From positions 62,001-126,000 of the forward strand of contig CAVXHQ010000006.1 in the NCBI GenBank assembly GCA_963761735.1: 64,000 nucleotides of DNA. The letters are read 5' to 3'. Shown piece after piece: positions 50,895 through 59,827 of this stretch. Position numbers and translations under genes: made by a program. The notes below the pieces were generated by a model. That model was not told the origin of the DNA and did no database searches. It was given only the letters and a program-made list of their open reading frames with translations. The DNA is from CAVXHQ01 sp963761735. GTDB taxonomy: Bacteria > Pseudomonadota > Alphaproteobacteria > Rhodobacterales > Rhodobacteraceae. Position 1 is the first letter of the stretch; each line of letters starts with the position of its first letter.

Positions 50895-52427
50895 GCCGAC
50901 ATTGCGAAGGCCTGCAAATGCGGAGTGGAGCCATTCTGGGCATATGCGCGGGCTGGCGGCTACACGGGAGGATTGCCCGATGGCGTTCAGATCGGCGGCA
51001 AGGGTGATCCAACGAAGGTGATCCTCGACGATGTGGTGGGTTCGCTCAAACTGTTCCGCGACCCTGACGGCACTGCCTACGCGCGGGTCGGGGCGCGTCG
51101 GATCATGCGCATCGACTCCATTGAGTTTGCGGATTGGCTGCGCCGCACGGCCTATGCCAGCGGCGTGACGGCAAGCCAGGAGCAGATCAACCTTGTCGTC
51201 GGCATCGCGCGGGCGCACGCCTATGAGACTGTCGAAGACGTGCATCTACGGGTCGCACGCAAGGAAGGCATCATCTACGTCGATCTGTGTGACGCGGACG
51301 ACCGTGTACTGACGATCTCGGCTGAGGGTGCCTCACTGATCGAAGGCGACATGGAATGCCCAGTCGTGTTCCGCCGTTCGAAGCAGTTGCCAATCGACAT
51401 TGCGGGCAAGGGGTCAACGGACGACATCCGCGCGATGGTCAATATGGACGACGACCAGTTCGTGGTCTTCATGGCGTGCGCCGTGAAGATGTTCTTCCCA
51501 GACACGCCATCGCCTATCGTCAACCTGATCGGTGAGTATGGGTCTGCAAAGACATCGACGACACGGGTGCTGCGGTCACTGATTGATCCTGTGTCCGCGA
51601 TGGTCGCGCCGGGTTCAGAGAAGGCCGACGACGTGCTGATCCGGGCGTGGCACAACTATGTGCTGACTCTTGAGAACATGTCCGACCTGACGAAACTGTC
51701 AGACACGCTTTGCGGCATCACGACGGGCATGGGGTTCGAGGTGCGCCAGTTGTTTACCAATGGCGATCTGTTCTCGATATGGGTGCGTCGGCCCGTGATC
51801 GTCAACGGCATCGACCCGTCGAAGTACGCAGCAGACCTGATCTCACGGATGGTCGAGATTGAGTTGGAGAAACCCGAAAAGCGGATGCTCGAATCCGAGT
51901 TCGAGCGCAAGCTGATCGAATCCGCGCCGCGCATGTTCATGGGTGCAGTGGGCCTCGTCGTCGAAGTGTTGAAGGTCTTGCCGCAGATTGACCCGCATGA
52001 GTTCGCGGAGAACGTCCGACTGGCCGAGTTCGGTGCCATTGGCGAGGCGACAGCGCGCGTTCTTGGCAAGGAACCCGGATGGTTCGTTGGCATGATGGTC
52101 GAGGCGCAGGACATTGCGCAGGACGAGGCGGCAGACGATTCCGCGACCATGCAGGCCTTGAACGCGATGCAGGAGCCTATCGCACGCCACGGCAAGTTCT
52201 GGGGCACGCCGCAGGAATTGTTATTTGAGATGCACAGGGCGGCGGAGGCAATCGACATGAGCACGACGCGTCTACCACAGACAGCGGCGACATTGAGCCG
52301 GGAGTTGAACCAACTCAAGCCGTCGCTGCGTAAACACGGTTGGCAGATCGAAAAGAAGTCGCGGAAGTGGGTGATCATCCCGCCGCCGGAGGTGTCGGCG
52401 GAGCAATTGGCCGCGATGGCGCGGTGA
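50895..52427 (+). pseudogene. phage/plasmid replication ATPase-like protein, 5' end removed by IS21
   Basis: 510 codons remain in frame from the IS21 border. A Walker A-like LIGEYGSAKTSTTRVLRSLIDP, a Walker B-like YVLTLENMSDLTKLSDTLCGI, the sensor-like VIVNGIDPSKYAADLISRMVEIEL and a C-terminal winged-helix region (STTRLPQTAATLSRELNQLKPSLRKHGWQIEK) match a primase-helicase-like ATP-binding family common in alphaproteobacterial phages and plasmids. An N-terminal primase or Toprim part is probably what was lost. No start codon at the border. Confidence 0.75.
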
Positions 52428-53141
52428 TTGAACGGGGCGGCACTTCGGTGTCGCCTTTTTCGCTACAGATTACAGGGTGCGTAACCATTCACGTCGTTTT
52501 AGCCATAGAGGATAATTAGTTGGTTGGTTGGTCAACCATCACCGACCAACCAACTAACTTTTCCTTCTGAGTAAAAAGGCATGAATGCCTGCGGTGCCTG
52601 CACGGTTGCGGACGTGCCAAGCAATAGCGCCTGCCGATATTCCCCCGAAATCTCCGCCTAGTTATTGCGACCAAGTCGCAACATCGTATTAAATCTCAGC
52701 CCTACTGAATAGTAATCATTAGTTCTGCACTTGGCGCACAAGCGGTTAGACGGTTTTTGCAACGCGCTTTGCAACATGGGCGAATAACCCACCGAAAAAG
52801 TCACTCATAATCAGGCAGAACAACCGCGCCACTGCACATGCAATCGACGCCTTCGCCCGCTGGTGCATCAGCGCCGCGATCTGTTGGGGCGCACGCGGTC
52901 GCCTTGTTCAAAACCGACACATGATGCCCGACACGCGCGACCGCTTGTCAGTGACGCGCTTTGGCGCACTAACCCTACACAGCACCTTAATCTCCGAAGG
53001 CTCCACCTCGTTCTGTCCGCATCCGTCCCAAAGCGAGGTGATACGCATCGCCTGTCGGGCCTTGTGATGAAACCTCGCTCTAAGGTGGCCCGACATTCCT
53101 GCTCGCCTTGGGGCGCACCATCGCACGAAAGGACAATCCCC
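52428..53141. other. phage intergenic region, no gene recognised
   Basis: About 710 bases. It holds the strong hairpin at 52516-52557 and otherwise no supported coding frame. A weak promoter for the following small genes is expected here but was not identified. Confidence 0.4.
52516..52557. terminator. 13-bp perfect-stem hairpin
   Basis: TTAGTTGGTTGGT (52516-52528) pairs fully with ACCAACCAACTAA (52545-52557) across a 16-base loop and is followed by CTTTTCC. Located 88 bases after the replication ATPase stop; a transcription terminator is the simplest reading. Confidence 0.55.
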
Positions 53142-53411
53142 GTGACATTCAATGCAGCCATCAGCGGCTCGACGGCGACGATCACCGTCACCACGACGGC
53201 CAATTCCACGACCTTGCGCGTTCCGAACGCGACAGCCTTGGGCGACCAACTGACAGCCCTTGCGACCAACCCAAGCGCCGCCCCCGTCGATCAGACGCCC
53301 GACTATCTGGTGTATCCCACGGACGACGGCGTGCGCGTCACGTCTGGGCCGGGGCAGGTGGATATTCCTTGGCGTTGGGTCATGCCCATCGCGAGCCAGT
53401 TGAACGCCTGA
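53142..53411 (+). CDS. small phage protein, unknown function
   Basis: 89 residues from GTG 53142 (AAAGGA upstream). Thr/Ala-rich beta-type sequence (FNAAISGSTATITVTTTANSTTLRVPNATALGD), then DYLVYPTDDGVRVTSGPGQVDIPWRWVMPIA. No recognised domain. First of a run of closely packed phage genes. Confidence 0.55.
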   Translation: MTFNAAISGSTATITVTTTANSTTLRVPNATALGDQLTALATNPSAAPVDQTPDYLVYPTDDGVRVTSGPGQVDIPWRWVMPIASQLNA

Positions 53412-53413
53412 CC

Positions 53414-53794
53414 ATGCTGCCGGGCCAGTCACAATCGCCGGAAGCAGCCTTCGTGACGGCGATCCTCATGCAGGCATACCGCGACCTGTTCGTCACCGTC
53501 CGGGATGAAAGCAATGCGTCCTTCACAACGCAGTCGGATCAGGATCGGGCGATTGAGTTCCTGACCGACCTGTCCGGCGGCAACGCACGACACCGCAACG
53601 CCCTCTGCGCCCTGATCGGTTGGGACGGCGACGTTCTGGCTGCACGCGTGCGGGCGATGATGGAGGGCGACGACTTCGCCCCTCCCACGCCCGACGCAAC
53701 CCCGGCGACCCTCGAACGGCACGCGGCAGCCGTCGTGCGCCTGCGGGAACGTTGGCGGCACCTGCAAACACCTCGGCAGCAGCGCGCCGCCTGA
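53414..53794 (+). CDS. small phage protein, unknown function
   Basis: 126 residues; the ATG is 2 bases after the preceding stop. Predominantly helical (AAFVTAILMQAYRDLFVTVRDE, QDRAIEFLTDLSGGNARHRNALCALIGWDGDVLAARVRAMM), then an acidic/Pro linker and a basic C-terminal helix. No domain recognised. Confidence 0.6.
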   Translation: MLPGQSQSPEAAFVTAILMQAYRDLFVTVRDESNASFTTQSDQDRAIEFLTDLSGGNARHRNALCALIGWDGDVLAARVRAMMEGDDFAPPTPDATPATLERHAAAVVRLRERWRHLQTPRQQRAA

Positions 53795-53978
53795 CGGCCC
53801 AGCAAGACCTTAAATACAGCGTCAGCACCTTGTTCTGGCGGTCTACAACGCGAGCAAGCACCCATAAATTCATCTCATGAGAGCAGCGTTGCGTCGCTCC
53901 TAATCTGTCCAAACCAGATTGAGCGCGGCGTCCCGATCACGTCGCGCTCATTTTGGATGGACACATAGGAGAAACGCC

Positions 53979-54617
53979 ATGCCCGACGACACGACTGCCG
54001 CCCTGCAAGCCCTCATGCAGCAGGTCACGAAGCTCACAGAAACCGTCACCGACCAGCAGAAACGCATGGACGACCTCCATAAGCACAACAGCAGGTTGCT
54101 CGACAAGGTGATGGACACGAAGCGCGAAAATACCGTGCAGACCCCGCCCAAGAAAACCATCGTGGACATCGCGGACGAAGAAATCCACGAGCGCAAAATG
54201 CGCGCGGCGAACCTCGAAAAAGGCCCTGATGGAAACTGGTATCCGCAAGGCGTTCGTCCTGCCCACAGCCTGACCCGTGAGGATGCCCGCGACCCGGCCA
54301 AGTATCGCGCCGCGAAAGAAGCAGCGCAGAAGGCAGGCGTGACGCTAACCGTGATCGACGATGGCAATGGTGATCCGACGCGTCAGCCCCGTGCGCAGGT
54401 CGCAAACACCCGCACGACGGTCATCAAGGACGACGACACGAAGCGCGCCTATATCCGAAAGGACATCTTCGGGACGCCTGAATTCCAAGAGCAATACAAG
54501 CAACTGCGCGCAAACGGCTATACGCCCGTCTCATGGGCGCAGACCGACGACCTGCCCCCGCACATGCAGACCAAGCACCGGATGATGGAGAACGCAGCCA
54601 ATGCAAGCGACTCCTGA
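53979..54617 (+). CDS. phage protein with N-terminal coiled coil, unknown function
   Basis: 212 residues from ATG 53979 with AGGAGA upstream. Residues about 5-50 are a coiled coil (LQALMQQVTKLTETVTDQQKRMDDLHKHNSRLLDKV). The remainder is charged, containing GPDGNWYPQGVRPAHSLTREDARDPAKYRAAKEAAQKAG. It precedes the terminase genes, where scaffold or head-assembly proteins can be found, but no assignment is possible. Confidence 0.65.
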   Translation: MPDDTTAALQALMQQVTKLTETVTDQQKRMDDLHKHNSRLLDKVMDTKRENTVQTPPKKTIVDIADEEIHERKMRAANLEKGPDGNWYPQGVRPAHSLTREDARDPAKYRAAKEAAQKAGVTLTVIDDGNGDPTRQPRAQVANTRTTVIKDDDTKRAYIRKDIFGTPEFQEQYKQLRANGYTPVSWAQTDDLPPHMQTKHRMMENAANASDS

Positions 54618-54996
54618 GGACCGTGCCTGTCTCGAATGGGCGTGCCGTGTCGTCTACGGCATCGAGCCCGAGACGGAGATTTACGCCCGACGCGACCTGT
54701 CGCTGGTCTGGGACGACCTGTTCAAGATCGACCCAGCCGACAACGGCAGCGATGCGTCAATCGCCGCGCTTGCGCAGATGATGAAACTCCACCTTGGAGG
54801 TGCCAGCTTTGGTGAGTTGCGCGGCGACCTGATCGGGTCGGGCGTCGGGGAACAGTTCGCAAATCGCGTTCATGATCATCTGGTGGATGTCCTTGTTTCT
54901 GAATGGGCGGCACTGCGTGGCCGCATCCGTTGGTATCAGGACGATATTGCCTGCACCGCCTCTGGTGAAACCACAGCATCAGGAGAAACCCGATAA
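54601..54996 (+). CDS. small phage protein, unknown function
   Basis: 131 residues; the ATG lies 17 bases inside the previous gene, and its TAA overlaps the next ATG (TAATG). Acidic helical sequence (DRACLEWACRVVYGIEPETEIYARRDLSLVWDDLF...LAQMMKLHLGGASFGELRGDLIG). No domain recognised. Confidence 0.62.
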   Translation: MQATPEDRACLEWACRVVYGIEPETEIYARRDLSLVWDDLFKIDPADNGSDASIAALAQMMKLHLGGASFGELRGDLIGSGVGEQFANRVHDHLVDVLVSEWAALRGRIRWYQDDIACTASGETTASGETR

Positions 54997-55574
54997 TGGC
55001 ACAGGGCGGGAACAAGCACTCCGATCGCAAAGCAATTATTGACATGCGTGCGGACAAGAACGAGATCATCAAGGACATAGTTCTGGAACGCCGTTCGATG
55101 GCCGAGATCGCCCGCCGCCTTGGCGTCGATTACACGACGGTGCAGCGGTATCGGGACGAGAAAATCACCGAGGAAATGCGCCGTTCGATCCTCGCGGAAA
55201 CCCGCGTTGCATCCATCGAAGCAGACACGGAGGTGATCAACCAAGACCGCATGGACATTGCCATGACCTACGAGTCCTTGGCGATGCGTGTGGAACGCCT
55301 GATCACCAAGGCAGAGCAGAGCGAGGACGATCACTTTGCCTTGGCAGCGATGGAGGGGCTTCGTCGCACCCTGCGAGATATAGCACAGCTTCAAGGTAAG
55401 CTCGCGACCAACCTGACCGTCAACGTGTCCCTTGCGGAATCGAAAGAGTGGGTCACGCTGCGCCGCATCCTTAACGAGGTCGTCGAAGAAGTCCCGGAGG
55501 CCCGCGAACCGCTGCTGCGCCGGATGCGCCACGAAGTCCTGTCCGTTACGCGCGAAGAAGGCGGCGCGCTATGA
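54996..55574 (+). CDS. phage terminase small subunit-like DNA-binding protein
   Basis: 192 residues. An N-terminal helix-turn-helix (IVLERRSMAEIARRLGVDYTTVQRYRDEKI) is followed by a long helical region with LRRTLRDIAQLQGKLATNLTVNVSLAESKEW and a basic/acidic tail. HTH plus coiled oligomerisation helices directly upstream of the large terminase gene is the usual arrangement for terminase small subunits, which recognise the packaging site. Confidence 0.68.
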   Translation: MAQGGNKHSDRKAIIDMRADKNEIIKDIVLERRSMAEIARRLGVDYTTVQRYRDEKITEEMRRSILAETRVASIEADTEVINQDRMDIAMTYESLAMRVERLITKAEQSEDDHFALAAMEGLRRTLRDIAQLQGKLATNLTVNVSLAESKEWVTLRRILNEVVEEVPEAREPLLRRMRHEVLSVTREEGGAL

Positions 55575-55813
55575 CCCATCGCGTTTTCGAAGGATGGCAC
55601 TCCTATGGCCGCCGCGTCGCTGTCGCGACGAAAGTGGGCAATATTGATTGGGCGCGTCTGCCGCACTGTCGGAGCGTGATGCTGGCCGAAGGCGGCAAAC
55701 TGTTCTTCACTGGCAATGCGTGTAAACGCGGACACTTCTCGCCGCGCAATGAGCATGGCGATTGCACGCAGTGTCACCTGATGCGCCTCGCGGAGCGTCG
55801 CGATGCCTTTTGA
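55571..55813 (+). CDS. small zinc-ribbon/HNH-like phage protein
   Basis: 80 residues overlapping both neighbours by a few bases. The C-terminal half has the pattern NACKRGHFSPRNEHGDCTQC (C-x3-H...C-x2-C), a metal-binding arrangement seen at the start of some phage HNH-type proteins. No nuclease core follows, so function is open. Confidence 0.5.
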   Translation: MTHRVFEGWHSYGRRVAVATKVGNIDWARLPHCRSVMLAEGGKLFFTGNACKRGHFSPRNEHGDCTQCHLMRLAERRDAF

Positions 55814-56588
55814 TGGTCTCCACGACTTTTGCAGCCTGATCGAACGCGACCTCGATCCCGGCGCAGAAATGTTGCACTTCCTGCGGCAGGAGGTGCCGAC
55901 CGCCACCCATGTTGATCCTTGGCAGGTTGAGGCGATCACGTCCGACGCACAGACGGTTGCACTTCTCGTGTGCCGACAGGCGGGCTAATCCTGCGTCCTC
56001 GCGACGCGAGGGGTTCGCGAGTTGAAGCGCGGCGGCACGATCATCTGCGTTGCTCCTGCGGAACGGCAAACGCGCGAGATCACCCGCAAGGTTCAAGCAT
56101 ACCTGCGCGCGACGGACCTCGTGGTCGAACGCGCGACCCAGACGGAAATTGAATGCTCGAACGGCGGGCGGTTCATCGCTGTGCCTGCCTCCGGGGCGAC
56201 GATCCGGGGTTACACGGCTGACCTGCTGCTGGTTGACGAGATGGCCTATCTGCCGGGGGCGAACGGCGGCGAGGATGTCGTCGTGTCGATCCTGCCGATG
56301 CTGCGCGATAACGGGCAGACCTTCTACGCCAGCACGCCCGCTGGAAAGAACAACCTTTTCGCCAGCCTGTTCCTCGAACCCAAGGACAACGTTCACCGGA
56401 TCAAGGTTCCCGGCACTGCAATCCCGCGCCTTGCATCCCGCGTCGAACGCCTGCGGTCGCAACTGTCGGCAACGCGATTCCGGCAAGAGGTCATGTGCGA
56501 GTTTCTGTCGGACGGCCTGTCTTACTTCGACCTTTCCACCATCGAGAATGCCACATCACAGGAGGCCGCAATATGTCCACGCTTTTGA
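55803..56588 (+). pseudogene. terminase large subunit ATPase with stop codon at the Walker A lysine
   Basis: Starts MPFDGLHDFCSLIERDLDPGAEM and reaches CRQAG, then TAA (55986-55988), and continues in the same frame SCVLATRGVRELKRGGTIICVAPAERQTREI. A single change from AAA to TAA converts the Walker A lysine (RQAGKS) to a stop. Walker B is ADLLLVDEMAYLPG and the coupling motif is YASTPAGKNN. Repaired length 261 residues. The nuclease is encoded separately, starting 16 bases before this gene's end. Confidence 0.85.
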
Positions 56589-57078
56589 ATCTGGTCCACA
56601 TGCCCGACGGACGCGTGATCAACGAGACCAAAATGGACCCCGCCATTGAGAGAGTGACAGGATTTGTTAGATACTTCGTCGGCGCAGACCTTGGACAAGC
56701 CAACGACTTTTCGTCCTCCGTGGTCGTGAAGGATCAGCAGTTGCCGATAGCCGATGGAAGCCGCGTCAAACTTGGCCCGCGCGAGCGGACGGTCGTCTTT
56801 GCCGACAAGTTCCGGGGCGTGTCTTATGTCGATGTGGTCGATTACCTCATTCGCCTGCGCAACGCGCCGCCCTTCGGGGGCAAATCCGAATTGATTATCG
56901 ACGGCACTAGCATCGGACGGGTCGTGTCCGACATGCTGCACGAGCAGTCGGTCGATCACACGGCTGTCCAGATGACCGGGGGCCAAGAATGGCGTAACCG
57001 TACGGTCTCCCTGCACTGCCGCGCATAGGGAGTGAGGGATAGTGTCCGCTTAGGATAGCGGACACTAAGGGGCGATCG

Positions 57079-57459
57079 ATGGCGCGTCGTGCGAGACGGC
57101 TCTGGAGCGACGAGGAGAAGCGCTCGATCTGCTTTCAGACGGCAGCGCCGGATGTGTCGGTGGCGCAGGTTGCGCGTCGATATGCGATGAACGCCAACAT
57201 GATCTTCAAATGGCTGCGGGATCCTCGATACGCCCCCACCGCCGAACCGGTGGTCGAGATATGCGCTGCGGATGTCGCTGGCTTCCTGCCGGTTGAGATC
57301 GTCGATCAGCCGGAGTGGAGGGATCATGACGCGGTGTCTGATCCGACCGCTGATCCTGGCACAATCGAGATCGATGTCGCAGGTGGTCACCGACTGCGGA
57401 TTGTGGGCACCTACGATCCCGAGGCGCTGGCCCGGCTGATCCGGGGCCTGTCGCCATGA
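57079..57459 (+). CDS. tnpA: IS66 TnpA (OrfA)
   Basis: 126 residues. Helix-turn-helix DNA-binding region (WSDEEKRSICFQTAAPDVSVAQVARRYAMNANMIFKWLRD). Required with TnpB for IS66 transposition. Its stop overlaps the tnpB start (ATGA). Confidence 0.9.
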   Translation: MARRARRLWSDEEKRSICFQTAAPDVSVAQVARRYAMNANMIFKWLRDPRYAPTAEPVVEICAADVAGFLPVEIVDQPEWRDHDAVSDPTADPGTIEIDVAGGHRLRIVGTYDPEALARLIRGLSP

Positions 57460-57803
57460 TCCCGGTCCCGTCGAACACGCGGGTCTGGCTGGCGGCCGGT
57501 GTCACAGACATGCGACGGGGGTTCACGACGCTGGCGGCTCAAGCTGAGACGGCGCTGAAGCAGGACCCGTTCGCTGGCCACCTGTTTGTGTTCCGCGGGC
57601 GGCGTGGCGATCTGATCAAGATCATCTGGTGGGATGGCCAGGGCGCGTGCTTGTTCTCGAAGCGCCTTGAGAAGGGCCGGTTCGTCTGGCCGTCGGCGAA
57701 GGAGGGTAAGATCTCCCTGACGGCGGCGCAGTTGGCGATGCTCCTGGAGGGCATCGACTGGCGGGCCCCGCAGCGTAGCTGGAAGCCGCTCAAGGCAGGA
57801 TAA
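57456..57803 (+). CDS. tnpB: IS66 TnpB (OrfB)
   Basis: 115 residues. Family signature VWLAAGVTDMRRGFTTLAAQAE, HLFVFRGRRGDLIKIIWWDGQGACLFSKRLEKGRF and LTAAQLAMLLEGIDW. Identical to the visible part of the second copy at 63779-64000. Confidence 0.92.
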   Translation: MIPVPSNTRVWLAAGVTDMRRGFTTLAAQAETALKQDPFAGHLFVFRGRRGDLIKIIWWDGQGACLFSKRLEKGRFVWPSAKEGKISLTAAQLAMLLEGIDWRAPQRSWKPLKAG

Positions 57804-57862
57804 ATTGCCCTGTCGAGGGCATTCAGGATTCCCGCCGCAGCCATGTTTTGCTATAGTTTGGC

Positions 57863-59467
57863 ATGCTTGACGTGGCCCAATCCCTGCCGGAAGATCCCGA
57901 TGAACTACGCCGCTTCACGGCCCTTTTGCTGGCCGAAGTGAAGTCGCAGGCGATGCTCATCGAGAAGCTGCGCCATCAGCTGGCCGGGCACCGCAACTCT
58001 CGGTTCGGCGCCTCATCGGAGATTATCGAGCAGCTTCAGCTGGCACTGGAAGCCAGCGAGATCTCGATCGCCAAGATGACGGCCAAGCTGCGGCTTCCCG
58101 ATGAGGAGCCGAAGGACAAGCCGAAGCGCCGTCCGATCCCGGATCACATCCCGCGGATGGAAGTCGAGTTGACGACCGGCGGCGATGATTGCGCCAAGTG
58201 CGGCGGTCGACTGCGCCGTCTGGGCGAGGATGTGACCGAGGAGCTGGAGTATGTGCCCGGCCGGTTCATCGTGAACCGCATCGTGCGGCCGCGCTTTGCG
58301 TGTTCCGGCTGCGAGGCCTTCACGCAAGCGCCCATGCCGTCGCGCCCCATCGAGCGCGGGCGCCCCGGGCCAGGTCTGCTGGCGCATGTACTGGTCTCCA
58401 AATACGCCGACCACTTGCCGCTCTATCGTCAAAGCCAGATCTTCGAGCGCGACGGGCTGGACCTGGACCGCTCGACGTTGGCCGACTGGGTCGGCAAGTC
58501 GACGGCGCTGCTTGAACCGCTGGCCGACGCCATCGGACGACATGTGCTGTCGGGCGAAGCCATCTTCGCAGACGACACGCCGGTGAAGATGCTGGCGCCC
58601 GGCATGGGAAAAACCGCGACAGCGCGGCTCTGGGCCTATGGGCGAGACGAACGGCCCTGGGGCGGGGATGCCGCGCCCGCCAGCTGGTATCGCTTCTCGC
58701 CCGACCGGAAGGGCCAGCACCCAAAGGATCACCTGTCAGGATATCGCGGCTGGATGCATGCGGATGGATACGCCGGGTTCGAGGACCTCTACGGGTCCGG
58801 CGACATCCGCGAGGTCGCCTGCATGGCTCATGTCAGACGAAAGTTTGTCGACATCCATAGAGCGCAGGGCTCGGCCATCGCCGACGAAGCCGTCCTGCGC
58901 ATCGCCCAACTCTACGCAGTCGAGAAAGAAGCGAGAGGGTCACCGCCAGACCTTCGCGTCGAGATCCGGCAAGCGAAGGCGAAGCCCGTCTTCGACGATC
59001 TCGAGGCATGGCTGCACCTCCAGCTGCCATCCATTTCCGGCAAGTCGCCATTGGCCGCGGCGATCCGCTATGCCCTGACCCGCATGAAGCGGCTCCAGCC
59101 GTATCTCGATCACGGTGTCCTGGAACTGGATAACAACACGGCCGAGCGTGCGATGCGATCCGTCGCGATCGGCAGGAAGAATTATCTCTTCGTCGGATCA
59201 CTGACCGGCGGCCGCGCCGCCGCCATCGCCTACACCCTGATCGAAACCGCCAAGCTGAACGGCGTCGACCCGCAGGCCTGGCTCGCAGACACGCTCGCTC
59301 GCATCCCGGACTACAAGATCACCCGCGTCGACGATCTGCTGCCCTGGCGTTGGCGGAGTAGAGCGGTCAGGCCGGACGCTTACAGAATGGCGACGCTCCG
59401 GGCGCTACGTCAACGCGGCCAAGACCCTGATGATCGAGAACCTTGCCGTGCTATTCGCCGCTGGTGA
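57863..59467 (+). CDS. tnpC: IS66 transposase TnpC with frameshifted C-terminus reading into the phage gene
   Basis: Nearly identical to the 499-residue TnpC at 62220-63719: leucine-zipper N-terminus, zinc-finger region (CAKCGGRLRR, RFACSGCEAF), DDE core (IFADDTPVKML, MHADGYAGFEDLY, LDNNTAERAMRSVAIGRKNYLF). The end reads LLPWRWRSRAV instead of FLPWKMAE because CGT replaces AAAA near 59350 (one base fewer). Translation runs through the terminal repeat to 59467. The catalytic core is unaffected. Confidence 0.9.
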   Translation: MLDVAQSLPEDPDELRRFTALLLAEVKSQAMLIEKLRHQLAGHRNSRFGASSEIIEQLQLALEASEISIAKMTAKLRLPDEEPKDKPKRRPIPDHIPRMEVELTTGGDDCAKCGGRLRRLGEDVTEELEYVPGRFIVNRIVRPRFACSGCEAFTQAPMPSRPIERGRPGPGLLAHVLVSKYADHLPLYRQSQIFERDGLDLDRSTLADWVGKSTALLEPLADAIGRHVLSGEAIFADDTPVKMLAPGMGKTATARLWAYGRDERPWGGDAAPASWYRFSPDRKGQHPKDHLSGYRGWMHADGYAGFEDLYGSGDIREVACMAHVRRKFVDIHRAQGSAIADEAVLRIAQLYAVEKEARGSPPDLRVEIRQAKAKPVFDDLEAWLHLQLPSISGKSPLAAAIRYALTRMKRLQPYLDHGVLELDNNTAERAMRSVAIGRKNYLFVGSLTGGRAAAIAYTLIETAKLNGVDPQAWLADTLARIPDYKITRVDDLLPWRWRSRAVRPDAYRMATLRALRQRGQDPDDREPCRAIRRW

Positions 59468-59827
59468 TCTGAAATTCGCCCAAGACCTGCCGCTGCGGAA
59501 AGAGATCGAAGAAGACCTGGCCTCCTTTACGACGCAGACCACGGCGGCAGGCAATCAGATCATCACGCAGTCGCGAAACGCCTCGGGTCACGGCGACACG
59601 GGCATTGCCTTGATCGTCGCCGCGTTCGCCTCGCAATACCTGACGCCGCAGAATATCCGGGTCGGCAGGCTGGTCGGAATGTACTAGAGACGCGCAGAAG
59701 CTAGGCGCTGAGGCGGGGCCTTTGGCAGCCGCCCACAACAACGCGCAATTGACCAACATTGGCTGTCTGCGACGCGCTCATCAAGCTGTCAGTGAACATT
59801 GCCCGCCTCTTGGACAGAAAGCCTGCT

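Larger units (their letters stand above)
56994..59383 (+). mobile_element. IS66-family insertion sequence, copy 1, with 8-bp target duplication
   Basis: 2390 bp. Left end GTAACCGTACGGTCTCCC; right end in reverse complement GTAAGCGTCCGGCCTGACC. The 8 bases AGAATGGC occur at 56986-56993 and 59384-59391, the duplication length typical of IS66. Contains tnpA, tnpB and tnpC. Confidence 0.94.
56573..59687 (+). pseudogene. terminase nuclease-like protein split by IS66
   Basis: Starts MSTLLNLVHMPDGRVI with AGGAGG 8 bases upstream. An RNase H-like core (YFVGADLGQANDFSSSVVV, ELIIDGTSIGRVVSDML) is interrupted at 56993. After the IS66 and one copy of the duplicated AGAATGGC, the frame resumes (RRSGRYVNAAKTLMIENLAVLFAAGDLKF...EEDLASFTTQTT...GDTGIALIVAAFASQYL) to TAG 59685-59687. 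Joined, it has exactly 238 codons plus stop, so the only lesion is the insertion. Confidence 0.85.

Noticed and set aside
49605..52427. A 940-codon plus-strand frame crossing IS21
   Set aside because: The first 430 codons are antisense to istA. Only the part after the IS21 end at 50894 shows real protein features.
58013..58732. A 239-codon minus-strand frame inside IS66 copy 1, repeated in copy 2
   Set aside because: It appears in both copies only because tnpC is duplicated; it is antisense to tnpC and has no protein features.
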